The notes beneath the pieces are model-generated. The model searched no databases, was not told the DNA's origin, and saw nothing but the letters and a program-made list of their open reading frames with translations. 64,000 bases of DNA, taken from positions 5,639,501 to 5,703,500 of the forward strand of contig NZ_CP117437.1 of assembly GCF_030687535.1 (NCBI RefSeq). Direction: 5' to 3'. Shown one piece after another: positions 17,700 through 28,725 of the stretch (positions are counted from its first letter, which is position 1; each line of letters starts with the position of its first letter). Origin of the DNA: Pseudomonas sp. FP2335 (lineage in GTDB: Bacteria > Pseudomonadota > Gammaproteobacteria > Pseudomonadales > Pseudomonadaceae). Both the position numbers and the translations under genes were made by a program.

Positions 17700-19301
17700 A
17701 TGTCTATGCCCGTACCCGATCTGTTCCGTGATGGCCTGGCCCGTGGCTGGAAAACCCACAATGGCGCTGCCCTCGACAGCGACCTGACCCTGGAAGCCGA
17801 CGTAGCCATCATCGGCAGCGGCGCCGGGGGCGGTACCACCGCCGAAATCCTCAGTGCCGCCGGCTACAAAGTGTTGCTGATCGAGGAGGGCCCGCTCAAG
17901 ACCAGCAGCGACTTCAAGCTGCTCGAAGACGAGGCCTACACCAGCCTGTACCAGGAAGGCATCGGCCGCATGAGCAAGGACGGCGCGATCACCATCCTGC
18001 AAGGTCGGGCGGTAGGCGGCACCACGCTGATCAACTGGACATCGAGCTTTCGCACACCAGACGCCACCCTTTCCCACTGGGCCAGCGAATACGCGGTGAA
18101 GGGCCACAGCAGCGCCGAGATGGCGCCGTGGTTTGAAAAAATGGAGCAGCGCCTGGGCATCGCCCCCTGGGCCATGCCGCCGAATGCCAACAACGAGGTG
18201 ATCCGCAAAGGCTGCGAGAAGCTCGGCTACAGCTGGCACGTGATCCCGCGCAACGTGCGCGGCTGCTTCAACCTGGGGTATTGCGGCATGGGGTGCCCGG
18301 TCAACGCCAAGCAATCGATGCTGGTGACCACGATCCCGTCCACCCTGGAAAAAGGCGGTGAGCTGCTCTACCTCGCCCGCGCCGAACGCCTGAAATTCAC
18401 CGGCGACACCATCAGCAGCCTGGAATGCGTGGCGATGGACGCCCTGTGCGTGGCGCCCACAGGGCGCAGGATCAGCGTGAAGGCCAAGCACTACGTGCTG
18501 TCTGGCGGCGGCATCAACAGCCCGGCCCTACTGATGCGCTCGGACGCGCCCGACCCGCACTCGCGCCTGGGCAAGCGGACCTTTTTGCACCTGGTGAATT
18601 TTTCCGCCGGGCTGTTCGACGAGGTGATCAACCCGTTCTACGGCGCACCGCAGTCGATCTACTCCGACCATTTCCAATGGCAGGACGGCACCACCGGCAA
18701 AATGTCGTACAAGCTTGAGGCGCCGCCCCTGCACCCGGCGCTGGCCAGTACCCTGCTCGGTGGCTACGGCACGCAAAACGCCCTGGACATGAGCCAACTG
18801 CCCAATACCCACGCGATGCTCGCCCTGCTGCGCGATGGCTTTCACCCCGACAGCCCCGGTGGCAACGTGGAGTTGCGCGGCGACGGTACGCCGGTGCTCG
18901 ACTATCAGGTCTCGGACTACGCCTGGGACGGCCTGCGCCGGGCATTCCACAGCATGGCCGAGATTCAGTTCGCGGCGGGCGCCAAGTCGGTCAAGCCGCT
19001 GCATCACGATGCGCGCTACGTCAAAACCCTGGCCGAAGCCCGTACCCTGATCGAAGGCCTGAAGCTGGAACTGCACCGCACCTGCCTGGGCAGCGCCCAT
19101 GTGATGGGCGGTTGCGCCATGGGCGAAGAGCCGAAAAATGCGGTGGCCGACAGCCTCGGGCGCCATCACCAATTACGCAACCTGTCGATCCACGATGGCT
19201 CGCTATTCCCCACCAGCATTGGGGCAAACCCGCAATTGTCGGTGTATGGATTGACCGCGCAATTGGCCACTGCCTTGGCCGAACGTCTGAAAACAGCGTG
19301 A
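17700..19301 (+). CDS. laoA: GMC-family alcohol dehydrogenase, LaoA-like
   Basis: A 533-residue flavoprotein. The FAD-binding motif ADVAIIGSGAGGG lies near residue 30, then GRAVGGTTLINW. The C-terminal GMC domain has SAHVMGGCAMG and the active-site His in SIHDGSLFPTSIGANP. A Cys-rich patch (GCFNLGYCGMGCPVNAK) is typical of the membrane-linked long-chain alcohol / choline dehydrogenase-like branch. By synteny with PA0364 it oxidises long-chain alcohols to aldehydes for laoC. The ATG at 17700 and one at 17706 are both possible starts. It lacks a signal of its own, so the Tat protein LaoB may carry or anchor it. Confidence 0.87.
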   Translation: MSMPVPDLFRDGLARGWKTHNGAALDSDLTLEADVAIIGSGAGGGTTAEILSAAGYKVLLIEEGPLKTSSDFKLLEDEAYTSLYQEGIGRMSKDGAITILQGRAVGGTTLINWTSSFRTPDATLSHWASEYAVKGHSSAEMAPWFEKMEQRLGIAPWAMPPNANNEVIRKGCEKLGYSWHVIPRNVRGCFNLGYCGMGCPVNAKQSMLVTTIPSTLEKGGELLYLARAERLKFTGDTISSLECVAMDALCVAPTGRRISVKAKHYVLSGGGINSPALLMRSDAPDPHSRLGKRTFLHLVNFSAGLFDEVINPFYGAPQSIYSDHFQWQDGTTGKMSYKLEAPPLHPALASTLLGGYGTQNALDMSQLPNTHAMLALLRDGFHPDSPGGNVELRGDGTPVLDYQVSDYAWDGLRRAFHSMAEIQFAAGAKSVKPLHHDARYVKTLAEARTLIEGLKLELHRTCLGSAHVMGGCAMGEEPKNAVADSLGRHHQLRNLSIHDGSLFPTSIGANPQLSVYGLTAQLATALAERLKTA

Positions 19302-19335
19302 AAAAACGTCGGATAAGCGGCCTCTATCTACATAA

Positions 19336-19884
<549 letters not shown>

Positions 19885-19892
19885 CTTGGCCC

Positions 19893-20332
<440 letters not shown>

Positions 20333-20357
20333 AGATTTTCAGTGCCTGCAAGGGCCT

Positions 20358-20433
20358 CATCGCGGGCAAGCCCGCTCCCACATTTTGACCGTGTGAACCC
20401 GATCAAGTGTGGGAGCGGGCTTGCCCGCGATGG
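20358..20433. repeat. REP pair, tail-to-tail, short spacer (type 1)
   Basis: CATCGCGGGCAAGCCCGCTC followed by a short AT-richer spacer (CATTTTGACCGTGTGAACCCGATCAAGTGT, 20381-20410) and the inverted arm ending CCCGCGATGG. The spacer is almost the reverse complement of the one at 45651-45680, which links these two copies. Confidence 0.85.
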
Positions 20434-20456
20434 CGGCATCAGCCCTCACACCGCAA

Positions 20457-21269
20457 TCAGCTTTGACACCTTGGGCAAAACACACTCGCCCTCTGCCCCA
20501 GCACCACATTGCGCAACTCAGTCCCGCACACCTTGCACGCCTCGTTCCCCCGGCCATAGACAAACAGCTCCTGCTGGAAGTACCCCGGCTGCCCGTCCCC
20601 ACCGATAAAGTCGCGCAATGTCGTACCGCCCCGCTCGATCGCAGCGGCCAGGATGCGCTTGATCTCGATCGCCAGCTTCAAATAGCGCCCACGGGAAATA
20701 CCGCCCGCCGCACGACGCGGATCAATCCCCGCCGCAAACAACGCCTCGGTCGCATAGATGTTGCCCACACCAACCACCACCGCGTTGTCCATGATGAACG
20801 GCTTCACCGCCATCGACTTGCCGCGAGACAGTTGAAACAAACGCTCACCGTCGAACAGGTCGGTCAACGGCTCCGGCCCCAGGCGCAGCAGCAGCTCGTG
20901 GTTGTGCGGGTCCTGGCTCCAGAGCATCGCGCCAAAGCGCCGCGGGTCGGTGTAGCGCAGGGCCAGGCCAGACTCCAGCTCGATGTCCACATGCTCATGC
21001 TTGGCCGCTGGCATGCCGACCTCCACCAGGCGCAGGTTGCCCGACATGCCCAGGTGGCTGATCAAGGTGCCCACTTCGGCATTGATCAACAGGTACTTGG
21101 CGCGCCGCTCCACCAGCACGATGCGCTGCCCGGACAGGCGCACATCCAGGTCTTCCGGGATCGGCCAGCGCAGGCGCCGCTCACGGACCACCACACGGCT
21201 GACGCGTTGGCCTTCCAGGTGCGGCGCGATCCCGCGCCGGGTGGTTTCGACTTCAGGTAACTCGGGCAT
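20457..21269 (-). CDS. mutM: Formamidopyrimidine-DNA glycosylase
   Basis: Removes 8-oxoguanine and formamidopyrimidines and nicks the abasic site. The 270-residue protein starts [13 protein letters not shown], where the Pro is the catalytic nucleophile after Met removal and the next Glu is required. The helix-two-turn-helix region has [13 protein letters not shown], and the C-terminal zinc finger has CKVCGTEL and FCPRCQ. The next gene on this strand upstream (HDOD) ends 21 bp before its start. Confidence 0.97.
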   Translation of the reverse strand: MPELPEVETTRRGIAPHLEGQRVSRVVVRERRLRWPIPEDLDVRLSGQRIVLVERRAKYLLINAEVGTLISHLGMSGNLRLVEVGMPAAKHEHVDIELESGLALRYTDPRRFGAMLWSQDPHNHELLLRLGPEPLTDLFDGERLFQLSRGKSMAVKPFIMDNAVVVGVGNIYATEALFAAGIDPRRAAGGISRGRYLKLAIEIKRILAAAIERGGTTLRDFIGGDGQPGYFQQELFVYGRGNEACKVCGTELRNVVLGQRASVFCPRCQS

Positions 21270-21290
21270 GCGTACCTCGTGAAAGAAGGG

Positions 21291-22157
21291 TCAGTGGGCG
21301 CCCAGTTCGCGGATCGACAACTTCATGCTTTCGAAGTCGTAGTCCGACAGGCCCACGTAGTCCAGCACCAGATGGCCGATGGCATTCCACTCATGATCGA
21401 CAGTCTGGTTGCCCAGCACGCGGTACGACGAGCCGATGTGCTCGGCCATTTTGAGGATCGCCAGCAGGTTTTTCAGCTGCGGATTGCGCGACGATTCATC
21501 GCTGAAGATCGCCAGGGCGTTGTGGTGGTTGGCGATGGCGTCGGTCACATGCTCCGGCAGGCGCCAGGATTTGGCGGTGTAGTAGCCGACCACCGCGTGG
21601 TTGGTGTTGAACGCGTTGTTCTCGGTGTCGACCACGCGGCAGTCGGGGCCGGCGTTGGCATAGGCCTCTTCGAGCACCGTCATGTAGTTGGGGAAGCGCT
21701 TGAGCATCAGCGGCACGCCGCAATCGTGGAACAGGCCGAGGGCGTAGGCCTCGTCCACCGCCTGGGCACCGATGCGCTTGGCCAGGGTCAGGCAGGTCAT
21801 GGCCACGTCCTGGGCAGTGTCCCAGAAGCGGTTGAGGGTGACGATGGTGTCGTCGCTCATCTCGCCCTTGATCGACAGGGCGTTGATCAGGTTGATGATC
21901 GAACGGCTGCCCAGCAGGTTCACGGCGCGCTGGATCGAGGCGATCTTGTTGCTCAAGCCGTAATACGACGAGTTGACGATCTTCAGCAACGCCCCGGACA
22001 GGCCCGGGTCCTGGGCGATCAGCCGGGCGATCACTTCCAGGTCCGGGTCAGGCATGTACTGCTCCATCTGCAGATCCACCATGATCTGCGGTTGAGGCGG
22101 CACACTGATGCCTTGCAGGGCCTGCTGGATCTGTTCGGCGGATAGCTCTTGGGACAT
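21291..22157 (-). CDS. HDOD domain protein
   Basis: A 288-residue single-domain HDOD protein. After a short N-terminal stretch the domain runs from about residue 20 to 215 (PPQPQIMVDLQMEQYMPDPD, LLKIVNSSYYGLSNKIASIQ, NLLGSRSIINLI, GLFHDCGVPLMLKRFPNY). HDOD domains resemble HD hydrolases without the metal residues and serve in signalling. No output or receiver domain is visible. It sits upstream of mutM with 21 bp between, so the two may share a transcript. Confidence 0.85.
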   Translation of the reverse strand: MSQELSAEQIQQALQGISVPPQPQIMVDLQMEQYMPDPDLEVIARLIAQDPGLSGALLKIVNSSYYGLSNKIASIQRAVNLLGSRSIINLINALSIKGEMSDDTIVTLNRFWDTAQDVAMTCLTLAKRIGAQAVDEAYALGLFHDCGVPLMLKRFPNYMTVLEEAYANAGPDCRVVDTENNAFNTNHAVVGYYTAKSWRLPEHVTDAIANHHNALAIFSDESSRNPQLKNLLAILKMAEHIGSSYRVLGNQTVDHEWNAIGHLVLDYVGLSDYDFESMKLSIRELGAH

Positions 22158-22242
22158 AAGTACTTACTCTGGGCTAGGCGGGGATTCTAACCTCTATGGG
22201 AACCTGACCGACACCTCAAAAACCGGAACTGAAACCCGATCC

Positions 22243-22332
22243 AATGTGGGAGCTGGCTTGCCTGCGATGGCCTCACCGCCGTACGTCAGATACACCGCGC
22301 CGTCTGCATCGCAGGCAAGCCAGCTCCCACAT
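22243..22332. repeat. REPIN, variant core GTGGGAGCTGGCTTGCCTGC
   Basis: A head-to-head pair with arms AATGTGGGAGCTGGCTTGCC and GCAAGCCAGCTCCCACAT. CTGG replaces CGGG in both arms, a paired change that keeps the hairpin. It lies between the divergent HDOD and rlmI genes. Confidence 0.88.
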
Positions 22333-22382
22333 GAAACGGCGTGCAACAGGTATACTCCCGCTCTTTTTTCCGGAGCGACGTC

Positions 22383-23579
22383 ATGTCCCTGCCAAGCCTG
22401 CGTCTCAAAGCCAACGCCGATCGTCGTTTGCGCAACGGCCACCTGTGGGTCTACAGCAACGAAATCGACGTGGCCGCCACCCCACTCCACGGCTTCCAGG
22501 CAGGCGACCAGGCTATCCTGGAAGCGGCCGGCGGCAAGACCCTGGGCATCGTGGCCATGAGCCCGAACAACCTGATCTGCGCCCGCCTGCTGTCGCGTGA
22601 CATCAAGTTGCCGCTGGACAAGTCGCTGCTGGTGCACCGCCTGAACGTCGCCCTGTCCCTGCGTGACCGCCTGTTCGACAAGCCGTTCTACCGCCTGGTC
22701 TACGGCGATTCCGACCTGTTGCCAGGCCTGGTGGTCGACCGTTTCGGCGACATCCTGGTGGTACAGATCGCCTCGGCGACCATGGAAGCCCATAAAGAAG
22801 ACGTGATCGCCGCCCTGACCCAAGTGCTCAAGCCCAGCGGCATCCTGTTCAAGAACGACTCCGCCGCACGCGACGCCGAAGGCCTCAACCGCTACGTCGA
22901 AACCGTGTTCGGCCTGGTGCCGGAGTGGGTGGCGCTGGAAGAAAACGGCGTGAAATTCGAAGCCCCGGTGATCCAGGGCCAGAAAACCGGCTGGTTCTAC
23001 GACCACCGCATGAACCGCGCGCGCCTGGCCCCTTACGCCAAGGGCAAGCGCGTACTGGACCTGTACAGCTACATCGGCGGCTGGGGCGTGCAAGCTGCGG
23101 CCTTTGGTGCCAGTGAAGTATTCTGCGTCGACGCTTCCGCCTTCGCCCTCGACGGCGTGGAGCGCAACGCCGCGCTGAACGGCTTTGCCGAGAAAATGAC
23201 CTGCATCGAAGGCGACGTGTTTGAAGCCTTGAAAGAACTGAAAGCCAGCGAAGAACGCTTCGACGTGATCGTCGCCGACCCACCGGCGTTCATCAAACGC
23301 AAAAAAGACATGAAGAACGGCGAAGGCGCCTACCGCCGCCTCAACGAGCAAGCCATGCGCCTGCTCAGCAAGGACGGCATCCTCGTCAGCGCTTCGTGCT
23401 CCATGCACCTGCCGGAAGACGACCTGCAAAACATCCTGCTGACCAGCGCCCGCCACCTGGACCGCAATATCCAGATGCTCGAACGCGGCGGCCAAGGCCC
23501 GGATCACCCGGTGCATCCGGCGATTGCCGAGACGCGCTACATCAAGAGCATCACGTGCCGGTTGCTGCCTAACAGCTAA
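22383..23579 (+). CDS. rlmI: 23S rRNA m5C methyltransferase RlmI-type
   Basis: A 398-residue SAM-dependent methyltransferase. The N-terminal PUA domain is seen in LKANADRRLRNGHLWVYSNE; then a central domain with YGDSDLLPGLVVDRFG, and the Rossmann domain with VLDLYSYIGGWGVQAA, ADPPAFIKRKKD and the catalytic Cys in VSASCSMHLPE. RlmI modifies C1962 of 23S rRNA. The ATG at 22383 has GGAG six bases before it; a TATACT -10-like element lies at 22351-22356. Confidence 0.92.
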   Translation: MSLPSLRLKANADRRLRNGHLWVYSNEIDVAATPLHGFQAGDQAILEAAGGKTLGIVAMSPNNLICARLLSRDIKLPLDKSLLVHRLNVALSLRDRLFDKPFYRLVYGDSDLLPGLVVDRFGDILVVQIASATMEAHKEDVIAALTQVLKPSGILFKNDSAARDAEGLNRYVETVFGLVPEWVALEENGVKFEAPVIQGQKTGWFYDHRMNRARLAPYAKGKRVLDLYSYIGGWGVQAAAFGASEVFCVDASAFALDGVERNAALNGFAEKMTCIEGDVFEALKELKASEERFDVIVADPPAFIKRKKDMKNGEGAYRRLNEQAMRLLSKDGILVSASCSMHLPEDDLQNILLTSARHLDRNIQMLERGGQGPDHPVHPAIAETRYIKSITCRLLPNS

Positions 23580-23600
23580 GTAGAGTTAGAACGCAGAACA

Positions 23601-23696
23601 AAATGTGGGAGCGGGCTTGCTCGCGAATGCGGTGGATCAGTTACAAAGTTGTTAACTGACACACCGCATTCGCGAGCAAGCCCGCTCCCACACTTT
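23601..23696. repeat. REPIN (type 1) after rlmI
   Basis: Arms AAATGTGGGAGCGGGCTTGC and GCAAGCCCGCTCCCACACTT surround a loop with AGTTACAAAGTTGTTAACTG. It is followed by a T run (TTTTTT from 23693), so it could also terminate rlmI transcription. Confidence 0.9.
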
Positions 23697-23810
23697 TTTG
23701 CGCAGTGCCAGAAACATTGTTCCGACTTCTACAAGCCACTTTTTTTGATTGAATTCCATTTTCCGCAGACTAGTATCGATTTCTGGTTCTACTCCGGGAA
23801 AACAAAAACA

Positions 23811-24737
23811 ATGTCTGGGCCCGCCCTCTCGCGCTTCATCCTGATCACCTGCATTTCCCTGATCAGCTTCTTTCCGATCAATATCCTGCTGCCCTCCTTC
23901 CCCGCCCTGTCCGCCCACTTCGATACGCCCACCGCTGACGTCGCGCTGTCCATCAGCCTGTTCACGCTGGTCTTTGCGATCTCCCAACTGGTGGCCGGCC
24001 CGCTGTCGGATAAATGGGGGCGCAAGGAAGTGCTGATCGGCTGCATCAGCCTGTCGATCCTCGGCGCCATCGGTTGCGCATGGGCGCCGGATTACCTGAG
24101 CTTCCTGCTGTTTCGCAGTGTCCAGGCCATGGGCTGTGGATTTTTCGTGCTGGGCCACGCGCTGGTGGAAGACCTGTTCGACGAACAAGACCGCGCCCGC
24201 GTGCGCCTGTATTACATGACCTTGAGCGGCTCGTTTGTCGCGCTGTCACCGCTGATCTTCATGGACACGCTGCAGCTTTCCGAATACCAATACGCGCTGG
24301 TGCTGATGGTGTACGGCGTGGCCTACCTGCTCGGCGGCGTCGTGGCGTCGTATTTGCAAAAACGCATCACGCTGTCGCGGCAGATAAACATCGGCCTCGG
24401 CTTGCTGAGTGTCGCCGGGGTGCTGCTGACATTGATTGTCGGCATGCACGCCATCACCACGGTGACCTTGCTGATCCCGATGCTGATCAGCGCCCTGGCC
24501 GTGACCCTGGTAAGACCCGCCGCGATTTCCGCAGCGATGCTGCTGTTTTCCAGCAGCGCCGGCACGGCCGCGTCGGCGGGCAACAGCATCATGTTCCTCA
24601 CCGCCGCCGTCAGCAGCGCGGCACTGGCCCAGGCCGGCGAGCATCTGCTGCTGAGCATCGCCCTCAGTTTTATCGTGCTCAGCCTATGGGGGCTGGTGAC
24701 CAACCGGCAGACTACGGCTCGCGCATTACCGGCGTGA
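23811..24737 (+). CDS. MFS transporter, Bcr/CflA-like, shortened to about 10 helices
   Basis: A 308-residue membrane protein with the MFS signature between helices 2 and 3 (VAGPLSDKWGRKEVLIG, about residues 60-76) and the Bcr/CflA-like opening ITCISLISFFPINILLPSFP. I count about ten hydrophobic helices. Members of this group normally have twelve and about 390-410 residues. The middle reads from helix 5 (MTLSGSFVALSPL) straight into a helix 7-8 type sequence (FMDTLQLSEYQYALVLMVYG); helix 6 and the long central loop seem to be missing. The frame is intact and the protein may still be made. Its 3' end overlaps the opposite-strand DUF4153 gene by 26 bp. Confidence 0.8.
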   Translation: MSGPALSRFILITCISLISFFPINILLPSFPALSAHFDTPTADVALSISLFTLVFAISQLVAGPLSDKWGRKEVLIGCISLSILGAIGCAWAPDYLSFLLFRSVQAMGCGFFVLGHALVEDLFDEQDRARVRLYYMTLSGSFVALSPLIFMDTLQLSEYQYALVLMVYGVAYLLGGVVASYLQKRITLSRQINIGLGLLSVAGVLLTLIVGMHAITTVTLLIPMLISALAVTLVRPAAISAAMLLFSSSAGTAASAGNSIMFLTAAVSSAALAQAGEHLLLSIALSFIVLSLWGLVTNRQTTARALPA

Positions 24738-26445
24738 GCAGCATGTCACTGGTCTGCAATTGCCGGTAACGCGGCTTGACCAGTTCGATCCTGCCGATGC
24801 GGATGTCGTGGATCAGCGTTTCGGTGTCCACATAGCCGTCCGGCAGTTGCGTCCAGACCAGTGGGCCGCGATCGTCCCATTGGCCTTTCTCATCCAGGGC
24901 AAAGATGCGCGGTGGCTTGGAGTCTTGGCGGTAGCCGGTGTTTGGAATCGCCAGCACTTCGGGCTGGCCGTCCAGGTCCAGATCCACCGCCCACAACACA
25001 CAGTTGGACTCGCACGGTGAGTCGGTAGCCAGGCTCAGTTCGGCAAACTGCTCGCTGCCCTTGGGCTTGGGACCGATCCATTCGAGTTCGGGCTTGGGCC
25101 GGCGGGCGCGCTCCTTTTCATACTGTTCGCTGAAACTCAGCGCCGTGTCGTCCATGCGCTCGCGCAAGGCACGACGCGAATCCGCGTCAAGAATGCGCTC
25201 TTTATCCAGATCCTCCTGCAACTTGGCGTAAGCCTCCTCGCCGGCCTTCTCCAGGCCAAAACGCAGGTAGTGCGCATCAAAGGCCTCGGCCTTGGTGCGC
25301 CCGTCCAGCAAGCGTTGCACCTGATCATTCACACTGATCTGTACCGGGTTGAGCAGCGGCGTGTTGATCAACACCACCAGCGCACAAAACAGCAACGCCA
25401 GTGCCGGGTTGGTCACACGCAAGTTGCCCAGCCACACCGGTTTACGCAGCACCACCGCCCACACCGCCGCCAGGCCGTACAAACCACACAGTGATGCCGC
25501 CGCCAGCGCAATGAACCGTTGCGGCGACAAGGCGTATTGCTCGACCCGCAGCCAGCTCGAATAAAACGCCAGCGCCGCGAGCACCGGCAGGCACAACAGG
25601 CTCAACTCGATAAACCGCGTCAGCCACTTTGGATACGGCCGAGGCTGCGCGCCATCCTGGAACACCCCGTTGAGCAGAAACAGCTGAGCCCCGGCCAGCA
25701 CCAGCAAAATCGGTGTGGAATAGCCCGTCGCCCATATCCGCCCAAGCCCGGTAAACGGCAGGGCCAGGGTAAACAGCACGCTGATCAGCGCAATCAACGG
25801 CAGTAGCAAACCACACGCGCTGAACAGCATGCCGCGCATCTGGCCGATGACTTTTTCACTGCGGGCCGCCAAGTACATGCCGAGCGCGAACACCAGTGGC
25901 AGGGCGAAACACAGGAACAACTCACTCCAGAAATGATGCTCGAAGAACTCGATGCCCAACATCAGGAACAGCCGGCCCCACAGCTTGAGCAACGCCATGA
26001 ACAGCCCCACCAGGATCAACGCGTAGAGCACGATGAACACGCTGTTCCAGGCTTGCTGGAACAGGTCTTCATAGCGCCAGCGCTGGCCTTTGGCCGAGGG
26101 CCAGGCAAACAGGAAGCTGGCGCAGACGTAGCTCAGCACCACCACACTGATAAACCACGAGTTGATCGCCCAACGGTTGTCGCCGATATGCTCGACGCCA
26201 TAACACACCCACAACGTCATGCCGCCCATCAGCAGGGTGAACAGCAGCGTCGGCAACAGCGAACGCCAGTGCCGGACTTTTTCCCCGAGCAACTGCAACG
26301 TGGTGCCGCCCACCAGGACCAGGGTGTAGGTGACAAAAAACAGCGCTTCGTTCAAGCGATACAGCTGGTCGGAGTAATAGAAGGCGATTCCCTGGACCAG
26401 GCCGATCAGCAGGTAGAACCCAAGAAAACGATTGATACCGGGCAT
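24712..26445 (-). CDS. DUF4153 family membrane protein
   Basis: A 577-residue protein. About residues 5-385 contain roughly eleven hydrophobic helices, and the C-terminal 190 residues are soluble and charged (LDKERILDADSRRALRERMD, then LWAVDLDLDGQPEVLAIPNTG). This matches the DUF4153 family, whose function is unknown. I start at the ATG at 26445, which has AGGA upstream. Its end overlaps the convergent MFS gene by 26 bp. Confidence 0.8.
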   Translation of the reverse strand: MPGINRFLGFYLLIGLVQGIAFYYSDQLYRLNEALFFVTYTLVLVGGTTLQLLGEKVRHWRSLLPTLLFTLLMGGMTLWVCYGVEHIGDNRWAINSWFISVVVLSYVCASFLFAWPSAKGQRWRYEDLFQQAWNSVFIVLYALILVGLFMALLKLWGRLFLMLGIEFFEHHFWSELFLCFALPLVFALGMYLAARSEKVIGQMRGMLFSACGLLLPLIALISVLFTLALPFTGLGRIWATGYSTPILLVLAGAQLFLLNGVFQDGAQPRPYPKWLTRFIELSLLCLPVLAALAFYSSWLRVEQYALSPQRFIALAAASLCGLYGLAAVWAVVLRKPVWLGNLRVTNPALALLFCALVVLINTPLLNPVQISVNDQVQRLLDGRTKAEAFDAHYLRFGLEKAGEEAYAKLQEDLDKERILDADSRRALRERMDDTALSFSEQYEKERARRPKPELEWIGPKPKGSEQFAELSLATDSPCESNCVLWAVDLDLDGQPEVLAIPNTGYRQDSKPPRIFALDEKGQWDDRGPLVWTQLPDGYVDTETLIHDIRIGRIELVKPRYRQLQTSDMLLTPVMREP

Positions 26446-26725
26446 TCCAGTTCCTTTGGAGTGGAGAGGGACAAAAAAGGCCGCCAGTCTAAACAAAGCC
26501 GCAGGCCCTGTATTGCCCCGTTCCCTCCAGCCGCCAGCGGTGTAGAATCGGCCCTATTCATCGCCAGTCATCCCCCGGCGGGTTTATGAGCTCGAGGCCC
26601 AAGCACGCGGCGATCCCGCGACGCGAGTGGCAACTTCCGGACACACGGCCATTTTTCGGGTGTTCCAGTCGTGAAATAGAAGCTCACTCCCCTTTAGTAC
26701 TTGATTAGCCGCCCGGAGTGCTCCA

Positions 26726-28567
26726 ATGCCTGATTACCGCTCGAAAACATCCACCCACGGCCGCAACATGGCCGGCGCGCGCGCACTGTGGCGTGCCACG
26801 GGGATGAAAGATGACGACTTCAAGAAGCCGATCATCGCGATTGCCAACTCGTTCACCCAGTTCGTACCCGGCCATGTCCACCTCAAGGACCTGGGCCAAC
26901 TGGTCGCCCGCGAGATCGAACGCGCCGGCGGTGTGGCGAAAGAATTCAACACCATCGCCGTCGACGACGGCATCGCCATGGGCCATGACGGCATGCTGTA
27001 TTCCCTGCCGAGCCGCGAGATCATCGCCGACTCCGTGGAATACATGGTCAACGCCCACTGCGCCGACGCCATCGTGTGCATCTCCAACTGCGACAAGATC
27101 ACCCCCGGCATGCTGATGGCCGCCCTGCGCCTGAACATCCCGGTGATCTTCGTCTCCGGCGGCCCGATGGAAGCCGGCAAGACCAAGCTCGCCTCCCACG
27201 GCCTCGACCTGGTAGACGCCATGGTCATCGCCGCCGATTCCAGCGCTTCTGACGAGAAGGTCGCGGAATACGAGCGCAGCGCTTGCCCTACGTGCGGCTC
27301 GTGCTCCGGCATGTTCACCGCCAACTCGATGAACTGCCTGGTGGAAGCCCTGGGCCTGGCCTTGCCGGGCAACGGTTCGACACTGGCCACCCACAGCGAC
27401 CGCGAGCAGCTGTTCCTGCAGGCCGGCCGCACCATCGTCGAGCTGTGCAAGCGTTACTACGGCGAGAACGATGACTCGGTGTTGCCGCGCAACATTGCCA
27501 ACTTCAAGGCGTTCGAAAACGCCATGACCCTGGACATCGCCATGGGCGGTTCCACCAACACCATCCTGCACTTGCTGGCCGCGGCCCAGGAAGCCGAGAT
27601 CGATTTCGACCTGCGCGACATCGACCGCCTGTCCCGCCACGTGCCGCAGCTGTGCAAAGTCGCGCCGAACATCCAGAAGTACCACATGGAAGACGTGCAC
27701 CGCGCCGGCGGGATCTTCTCGATCCTCGGCTCCCTGGCCCGTGGCGGCCTGCTGCACACCGACCTGCCGACCGTGCACAGCCGCAGCATGGAAGAAGCCA
27801 TCGCCAAGTGGGACATCACCCAGACAGACGACGAAGCGGTGCACCACTTCTTCAAGGCTGGCCCGGCCGGCATCCCGACGCAAACCGCGTTCAGCCAGTC
27901 GACCCGTTGGGACACGCTGGATGACGACCGTGAAAACGGCTGCATCCGCAGCGTCGAGCACGCCTACTCAAAAGAAGGCGGCCTGGCCGTGCTGTACGGC
28001 AACATCGCTCTGGATGGCTGCGTGGTGAAAACCGCCGGTGTGGATGAATCCATCCACGTCTTCGAAGGCCGCGCCAAGATCTACGAAAGCCAGGACAGCT
28101 CGGTTCGCGGCATCCTCGCCGACGAAGTGAAGGAAGGCGACATCGTGATCATCCGCTACGAAGGCCCGAAAGGCGGCCCGGGTATGCAGGAAATGCTCTA
28201 CCCGACCTCCTACCTGAAATCCAAGGGCCTGGGCAAAGCCTGCGCCTTGCTGACCGACGGCCGTTTCTCCGGCGGCACCTCGGGCCTGTCCATCGGCCAC
28301 GCTTCGCCGGAAGCCGCAGCCGGCGGCGCGATCGGCCTGGTGCAGGATGGCGACAAGGTGCTGATCGACATTCCGAACCGCTCGATCAACCTGTTGATCA
28401 GCGATGAAGAACTGGCGGCACGCCGGGTCGAGCAGGACAAGAAGGGGTGGAAGCCGGTGGAGAAGCGTCCGCGCAAAGTCACCACCGCGTTGAAAGCCTA
28501 TGCCCTGCTGGCCACCAGTGCCGACAAGGGTGCCGTGCGTAACAAGGCGATGCTTGACGGGCTATAA
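26726..28567 (+). CDS. ilvD: Dihydroxy-acid dehydratase
   Basis: Dehydrates 2,3-dihydroxy acids to 2-keto acids in valine, leucine and isoleucine synthesis. The 613-residue protein shows the Fe-S cluster cysteines in [12 protein letters not shown] and [19 protein letters not shown], the phosphate-loop region [15 protein letters not shown] and the C-terminal [21 protein letters not shown]. Length is normal. The 280 bp upstream hold a TAGAAT -10-like element near 26552 but no clear attenuator. A strong intrinsic terminator follows at 28585. Confidence 0.97.
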   Translation: MPDYRSKTSTHGRNMAGARALWRATGMKDDDFKKPIIAIANSFTQFVPGHVHLKDLGQLVAREIERAGGVAKEFNTIAVDDGIAMGHDGMLYSLPSREIIADSVEYMVNAHCADAIVCISNCDKITPGMLMAALRLNIPVIFVSGGPMEAGKTKLASHGLDLVDAMVIAADSSASDEKVAEYERSACPTCGSCSGMFTANSMNCLVEALGLALPGNGSTLATHSDREQLFLQAGRTIVELCKRYYGENDDSVLPRNIANFKAFENAMTLDIAMGGSTNTILHLLAAAQEAEIDFDLRDIDRLSRHVPQLCKVAPNIQKYHMEDVHRAGGIFSILGSLARGGLLHTDLPTVHSRSMEEAIAKWDITQTDDEAVHHFFKAGPAGIPTQTAFSQSTRWDTLDDDRENGCIRSVEHAYSKEGGLAVLYGNIALDGCVVKTAGVDESIHVFEGRAKIYESQDSSVRGILADEVKEGDIVIIRYEGPKGGPGMQEMLYPTSYLKSKGLGKACALLTDGRFSGGTSGLSIGHASPEAAAGGAIGLVQDGDKVLIDIPNRSINLLISDEELAARRVEQDKKGWKPVEKRPRKVTTALKAYALLATSADKGAVRNKAMLDGL

Positions 28568-28584
28568 CCCCCCTCAGCGTCTCA

Positions 28585-28614
28585 AAAATGCCCCGATCTT
28601 CGGGGCATTTTTTT
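28585..28614 (+). terminator. Intrinsic terminator of ilvD
   Basis: A perfect 12-bp stem (28585-28596 with 28600-28611) with sequence AAAATGCCCCGA, a 3-bp loop and a run of seven T at 28608-28614. It lies 18 bp after the ilvD stop. Confidence 0.93.
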
Positions 28615-28725
28615 GCCCGCTCGCTGGAACTAAATGTCATCAGCTACCGATAAACAAACTGACCCTACCGAACTCAGCACTGCAAATGCCCGTTCATGGT
28701 TTCAGTTTTCTAACAGGTAACGCTC

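Noticed and set aside
26446..26725. Leader peptide or attenuator for ilvD
   Set aside because: No short ORF rich in Ile/Leu/Val codons and no terminator hairpin was seen in the gap.
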